Assembly: GCA_003545125.1 (NCBI GenBank) | Contig: DQCI01000176.1 | Location: 946 to 9,721, forward strand | Origin: Paracoccaceae bacterium | GTDB lineage: Bacteria > Pseudomonadota > Alphaproteobacteria > Rhodobacterales > Rhodobacteraceae | Length of the DNA: 8,776 nt | Direction of reading: 5' to 3' | Shown here: positions 6,284 through 8,776 of the stretch, piece after piece | How the letters are laid out: each line of letters opens with the position of its first letter | How positions within the stretch are numbered: position 1 is the stretch's first letter | The notes under the pieces: generated by a model | Databases searched by the model: none | Told to the model about the DNA's origin: nothing | What the model saw: the letters and a program-made list of their open reading frames with translations, nothing else | Program-made: the position numbers and the translations under genes

Positions 6284-6446
6284 CGTTTATCCCCCAATTG
6301 AACCATGTGCGTCACGGGTTTGTGATGGCGCCAACGCAACGATGCGTAATCCATCTCTCGACCGGCTCGGACGGACGCACAGCGTATCCCTGCCCCCTGA
6401 TCGCCTGACAAGGGCTTGAGCATGCCCAGTTTCGGGGGGCGCTACA
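6284..6446. promoter_or_regulatory. Upstream region of RTX paralogue 3 with a tentative promoter
   Basis: Read leftward, TTGTCA (6411-6406, 5 of 6 to the -35 consensus) and GATACG (6388-6383, 3 of 6 to the -10) are 17 bases apart. They lie about 100 bases upstream of the ATG at 6283. A small dyad ACGCA/TGCGT (6334-6347) lies between. This is a tentative assignment; no terminator or gene is seen here. Confidence 0.25.
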
Positions 6447-6460
6447 TTGATCCAAGTCAA
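6447..6460. promoter_or_regulatory. FNR/CRP-family box
   Basis: TTGATCCAAGTCAA is a dyad with one departure from the FNR consensus TTGAT-N4-ATCAA. This is the half-site pattern bound by FnrL/DNR-type oxygen- or NO-responsive regulators in alphaproteobacteria. It is centred at 6453.5. On the minus strand it is about 77 bases upstream of the start expected from the tentative promoter of RTX paralogue 3. On the plus strand no gene begins within 190 bases. The target is therefore uncertain. Confidence 0.55.
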
Positions 6461-6557
6461 TGGGATGCCGTCAGAAACCGGGCGCGTTTCACTGATCTCA
6501 AAGACAAGCGCGTCGTCCGAAGGTTCCCGAAAGCAAAGCGGACCTTCAGGCGGGTTT

Positions 6558-6645
6558 CCCCGTGCGTGGGGTGCGCCCCGAGCAGGCGGGGCAATGCAAT
6601 GCGGCCTGCCCCGGGCAGGCTGCATTAAGGCGCTTGGCACAAGCG
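6558..6645. repeat. Run of four hairpins between the FNR box and hisB
   Basis: Four stem-loops follow one another. CCCC/GGGG is at 6558-6571. GCCCC/GGGGC is at 6575-6592. A 13-pair stem with one G-T wobble and a three-base loop is at 6598-6626 (arms AATGCGGCCTGCC and GGCAGGCTGCATT). CGCTTG/CAAGCG is at 6631-6645. No T-tract follows on either strand, so none is a canonical terminator. The density suggests a structured RNA or a protein-binding repeat, but this is inference. Confidence 0.5.
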
Positions 6646-6652
6646 AGGAGAA

Positions 6653-6790
6653 ATGCCCGTGGTCGGGAAGGGCCCCCGAGACGCCACCAGAGCAGTCCGC
6701 ATGCTCTTCCGGTCCAACTTCATGCGGCGCGCCGGGGCCGCAAATGCCGCCTTTTCAGCACCCGAACGCCCGCTTATAACCGAAGCCTGA
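6653..6790 (+). CDS. Doubtful small ORF upstream of hisB
   Basis: A 45-codon frame (starting MPVVGKGPRDATRAV, ending APERPLITEA) begins just after the hairpin run. A GAGGAG stretch (6645-6650) precedes the ATG by only 2 bases, which is too close for a standard site. The product is basic, rich in Ala and Arg, and has no motif or family I recognise. Its 3' end overlaps the predicted hisB promoter. It could be chance in GC-rich DNA; I list it only because it lies in an otherwise empty 570-base region. Confidence 0.18.
   Translation: MPVVGKGPRDATRAVRMLFRSNFMRRAGAANAAFSAPERPLITEA
6752..6780 (+). promoter_or_regulatory. Sigma70-like promoter for hisB
   Basis: TTTTCA (6752-6757, 4 of 6 to the -35 consensus) and TATAAC (6775-6780, 5 of 6 to the -10) are separated by an ideal 17 bases. 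Transcription would start near 6787, leaving a leader of about 70 bases before hisB. No run of His codons is present, so attenuation of the enteric type is not supported. Confidence 0.6.
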
Positions 6791-6855
6791 CCCGTGGCCC
6801 GTAAAGGGGCCCAAAAATACGCCCGCACCACGGCCACAACAGGGGGAACCTGCGG

Positions 6856-7443
6856 ATGCGCAAGGCCACGATCAACCGCAAGACGGCGGAAACCGACATC
6901 AGCGTCGAGATCGATCTCGACGGCACCGGGACCTACGACAACCAGTCCGGTGTCGGCTTCTTCGACCACATGCTCGACCAACTCGCGCGCCATGCACTGA
7001 TCGACATGCGGGTGCGGGCGGTGGGCGATCTGCACATCGACGACCACCACACCGTCGAGGATACCGGCATCGCGCTCGGCCAGGCGCTTCGCGAAGCGCT
7101 GGGCGACAAGCGCGGGATCCGCCGCTACGGGGCCTGCCATCTGCCGATGGACGAGGCGCAGGTGCGCGCAGCACTCGATCTTTCGGGCCGGGCGTTCCTG
7201 GTCTGGAACGTCGCGTTCCCGACGGCCAAGATCGGGACCTTCGACACCGAGCTGGTGCGCGAGTTTTTTACCGCCTTTGCGGGCCATGGCGGGATCACCC
7301 TGCATGTGGACCGGCTGCACGGGTTCAATTCGCACCACATCGCCGAAGCGGCGTTCAAGGCGGTCGCGCGGGCTCTGCGCGACGCGGTCGAGACCGACCC
7401 GCGCAAGGCCGACGCGATCCCCTCGACCAAGGGCGCTCTCTGA
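6856..7443 (+). CDS. hisB: Imidazoleglycerol-phosphate dehydratase
   Basis: A complete 195-residue monofunctional HisB, the normal length for the non-fused bacterial enzyme. It dehydrates D-erythro-imidazoleglycerol phosphate to imidazole acetol phosphate in histidine biosynthesis, using Mn2+ bound by conserved His and Glu residues. Visible signatures are [12 protein letters not shown] (35-46), [17 protein letters not shown] (62-78) and the second metal motif [13 protein letters not shown] (157-169). The C terminus PSTKGAL is also family-typical. ATG at 6856 follows an AGGGGGA ribosome binding site. It is followed by a short repeat, a gfa pseudogene and hisH on the same strand, so hisB and hisH may still be co-transcribed. 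The enteric N-terminal phosphatase domain is absent, as usual outside enterics. Confidence 0.98.
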   Translation: MRKATINRKTAETDISVEIDLDGTGTYDNQSGVGFFDHMLDQLARHALIDMRVRAVGDLHIDDHHTVEDTGIALGQALREALGDKRGIRRYGACHLPMDEAQVRAALDLSGRAFLVWNVAFPTAKIGTFDTELVREFFTAFAGHGGITLHVDRLHGFNSHHIAEAAFKAVARALRDAVETDPRKADAIPSTKGAL

Positions 7444-7462
7444 GCCGGGGTTCCTGCTATCT

Positions 7463-7489
7463 TGTCCTGTCCTGTCCTGTCCTGTCCTG
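7463..7489 (+). repeat. TGTCC pentanucleotide tandem repeat
   Basis: Five perfect copies of TGTCC (7463-7487) plus a partial TG lie 20 bases after the hisB stop and about 30 bases before the start of the gfa pseudogene. Being intergenic, copy-number change would not shift a reading frame, but would alter the hisB-gfa spacing. Perfect pentamer arrays are prone to slippage. Confidence 0.9.
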
Positions 7490-7518
7490 GTCCGGCGACC
7501 GGACGGAGGGAAGAAACC

Positions 7519-8003
7519 ATGTCCCCTGCCGGCGGCTACCTGTGCGGCGCCCTGCGCGGAAGCATCGGCAGACCGGGTGTGGGTGGCCGCGTGCTCTTGC
7601 CCCTTCTACGAGTGTGCCACGGGATCCCAGGGCATGGTCGAGCCGATCTTCGATGTCGCCGCGCTTCGGTTCACCGGGGGCGATCCGAAACGCTACCGCC
7701 ATGTCTCCACCGGAAGCGGTGCGAAGGTCTTCGTGAATCTCTGCGCCGCATGCGGCACCAGGACAAAACTCATTTTCGCCCGTTGGCCAGAGCGGCTGAG
7801 GGGCGATGCCAGCAGGTTCGACGATCCCGGGTGGTTTGATTGCACATCGGACACCTGCAAGGTCATCGTCCTCGACAGCGCGGCGCGCGGCGGGCGGCAA
7901 GCTGGTGCCTGCCGGGGTCAAGACCGACCGGCAGCAGTCGCACGGGGCCGGCGGCGCCCCGCTCGCGCCTGTGATACTGGACGAGGTTCTGCACCTGCGA
8001 TAG
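7519..8003 (+). pseudogene. GFA/CENP-V family protein, frameshifted pseudogene
   Basis: Pieces of one GFA-family protein (zinc-dependent, glutathione-dependent formaldehyde-activating-like) lie in three frames. The start MSPAGGYLCGALR (7519-7557) has a good GGAGGG site upstream. After a shift near 7555-7561 the body continues with VWVAACSCPFYECATGS, VEPIFDVAALRFTGGDP, NLCAACGTRTKL and RFDDPGWFD. After a second shift in a GC tract near 7883-7896 the tail resumes as GKLVPAGVKTDRQQSHGAGG and ends at TAG 8001. The family's first-motif Cys (usually GCLCG) is Tyr here (GYLCG). The third Cys of the usual CxCxxC is also Tyr (CSCPFY). Both need only TGC to TAC. The Cys pair in CAACGT remains. Loss of ligands plus two frameshifts points to real decay. 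It separates hisB from hisH. Confidence 0.85.
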
Positions 8004-8031
8004 GGGGAGGAGACATTATCGAGGCCGCCCC

Positions 8032-8670
8032 ATGCTGACCGCTCTCATCGACTACGACTCCGGCAACCTGCACTCGGCGGAGAAGGCTTTCCAGCGGATG
8101 GCGGCGGAAACGGGTGCGGGCGACGTGGTGGTCACCGACGACCCCGCCGTGGTGGCGGGTGCCGACCGGATCGTGCTGCCGGGCGACGGGGCGTTTCCGG
8201 CCTGTCGGCGGGCGTTGTTCGACCATTCGGGCCTGTTCGAGGCGATGGACGAGGCGGTCACCACCCGGGGCCGGCCGTTCTTCGGGATTTGCATCGGGAT
8301 GCAGATGCTTGCAACCCGGGGCCGCGAATACGCCGACACGCCGGGGTTCGGTTGGATCGGCGGCGAGGTCGTGGCGATCGACCCCGCGGACCCGGGGCTG
8401 AAGGTGCCGCATATGGGCTGGAACGACCTGGTGATCGACCATTCCCACCCGGTGCTCGAGGGGGTGGACACCGGCGACCACGCCTATTTCGTGCATTCGT
8501 ATCACTTCCAGGTGGCGAACCCGGTCGAGCGGCTGGCGCATGTCGACTACGCCGGTGACGTGACCGCGGTGGTTGGCCGGGACAACATCTTCGGCACCCA
8601 GTTCCACCCCGAAAAGTCGCAGGACGCAGGCCTGCGGATGATCGCGAATTTCCTCGGCTGGACACCCTGA
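8032..8670 (+). CDS. hisH: Imidazole glycerol phosphate synthase, glutaminase subunit
   Basis: A complete 212-residue class I glutamine amidotransferase. HisH hydrolyses glutamine and channels ammonia to the cyclase HisF, which makes IGP and AICAR in histidine biosynthesis. IGP is the substrate of HisB encoded upstream. The triad is visible: Cys87 in GICIGMQML (85-93), then His192 and Glu194 in GTQFHPEKSQ. The oxyanion-strand motif PGDGAF (50-55) and KVPHMGWND (124-132) are also typical. ATG at 8032 is preceded by GAGG (8021-8024) at 7 bases, and the gene starts 28 bases after the pseudogene stop. HisA and HisF genes are expected further downstream, outside the window. Confidence 0.98.
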   Translation: MLTALIDYDSGNLHSAEKAFQRMAAETGAGDVVVTDDPAVVAGADRIVLPGDGAFPACRRALFDHSGLFEAMDEAVTTRGRPFFGICIGMQMLATRGREYADTPGFGWIGGEVVAIDPADPGLKVPHMGWNDLVIDHSHPVLEGVDTGDHAYFVHSYHFQVANPVERLAHVDYAGDVTAVVGRDNIFGTQFHPEKSQDAGLRMIANFLGWTP

Positions 8671-8776
8671 GCGGGCGCTCTTCGGGATCTGGCCGGGCCC
8701 CCGCCGCGCTTGTGCGCGGCCGCCTGCGGCGGGCGGGGCGCGCTGCGCGCGCCAGGGAAAGGGGCGGCGCGCTGCG
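8671..8776. repeat. GC-rich hairpins after hisH
   Basis: The remaining 106 bases are almost wholly G and C. Perfect stem-loops are GCCGCGC-TTGT-GCGCGGC (8703-8720) and GGCGCGC-TGC-GCGCGCC (8737-8753), with a smaller CGCC/GGCG (8721-8731) between. No T-tract is seen before the window ends. Such structures after a gene could slow polymerase or protect mRNA, but this sequence alone cannot show it. Confidence 0.5.

Noticed and set aside
6287..6640. ORFs in the hisB upstream region (6287-6640 minus, 6416-6628 and 6447-6779 plus)
   Set aside because: No ribosome binding sites or recognisable motifs, and biased composition; they overlap one another across hairpins and regulatory DNA.
7463..7489. 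CRISPR-like repeat
   Set aside because: Five-base units in direct contact with no spacers; a microsatellite, not an array.
7277..8038. 253-codon frame overlapping hisB and hisH
   Set aside because: Its first part is out of frame with hisB and its last part is out of frame with the GFA tail; only the middle (about 7562-7885) is real, as the body of the pseudogene.

Overview
This high-GC, densely coding window looks like the chromosome of an alphaproteobacterium, most likely a member of the Rhodobacterales/Rhodobacteraceae. That placement is an inference. It rests on a PuuE-UraD fusion next to a PuuD-type urate oxidase with a cytochrome c tail, on hisB and hisH lying close together, on several small RTX proteins ending in Asp-Phe-Leu-Phe, and on an FNR-type box of the form common in that group. 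No rRNA, tRNA, CRISPR array or transposase gene was found.

Layout. (1) 1-2499 is a purine (urate to allantoate) module. A puuE-uraD fusion gene runs leftward off the window edge. It is divergent from uraH (hydroxyisourate hydrolase), which is followed at once by puuD (membrane urate oxidase). Together these cover urate to 5-hydroxyisourate (PuuD), OHCU (UraH), allantoin (UraD) and allantoate (PuuE). The puuD copy lacks roughly 100 or more residues of its membrane core, and its start signals are poor, so the first step may be broken here. (2) 2677-6283 holds three leftward tandem paralogues of small RTX calcium-binding proteins, predicted type I secretion substrates, of 330, 297 and 258 residues. 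Their C-terminal cap is conserved, while the number of nonapeptide repeats differs (about 13, 9 and 7). The first two share a near-identical leader with an AGGAGG site and a TTG start. The intergenic spaces are long, partly AT-rich and rich in inverted repeats. A strong intrinsic terminator closes the array. No type I exporter gene is in view. (3) 6284-6855 has no convincing gene. It carries a near-consensus FNR/CRP-family box, a run of four hairpins, a doubtful 45-codon ORF and a good sigma70-like promoter for hisB. (4) 6856-8670 is a histidine-biosynthesis segment, hisB then hisH. Between them lie a five-copy pentanucleotide repeat and a GFA-family (zinc-dependent, glutathione-formaldehyde-activating-like) pseudogene with two frameshifts and two Cys-to-Tyr changes at expected zinc ligands. 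The last 106 bases are very GC-rich hairpins.

The least explained parts are the RTX array with its shared UUG-start leader, the structured region between the FNR box and hisB, and the two decaying genes (puuD and gfa) inside otherwise intact pathway clusters.
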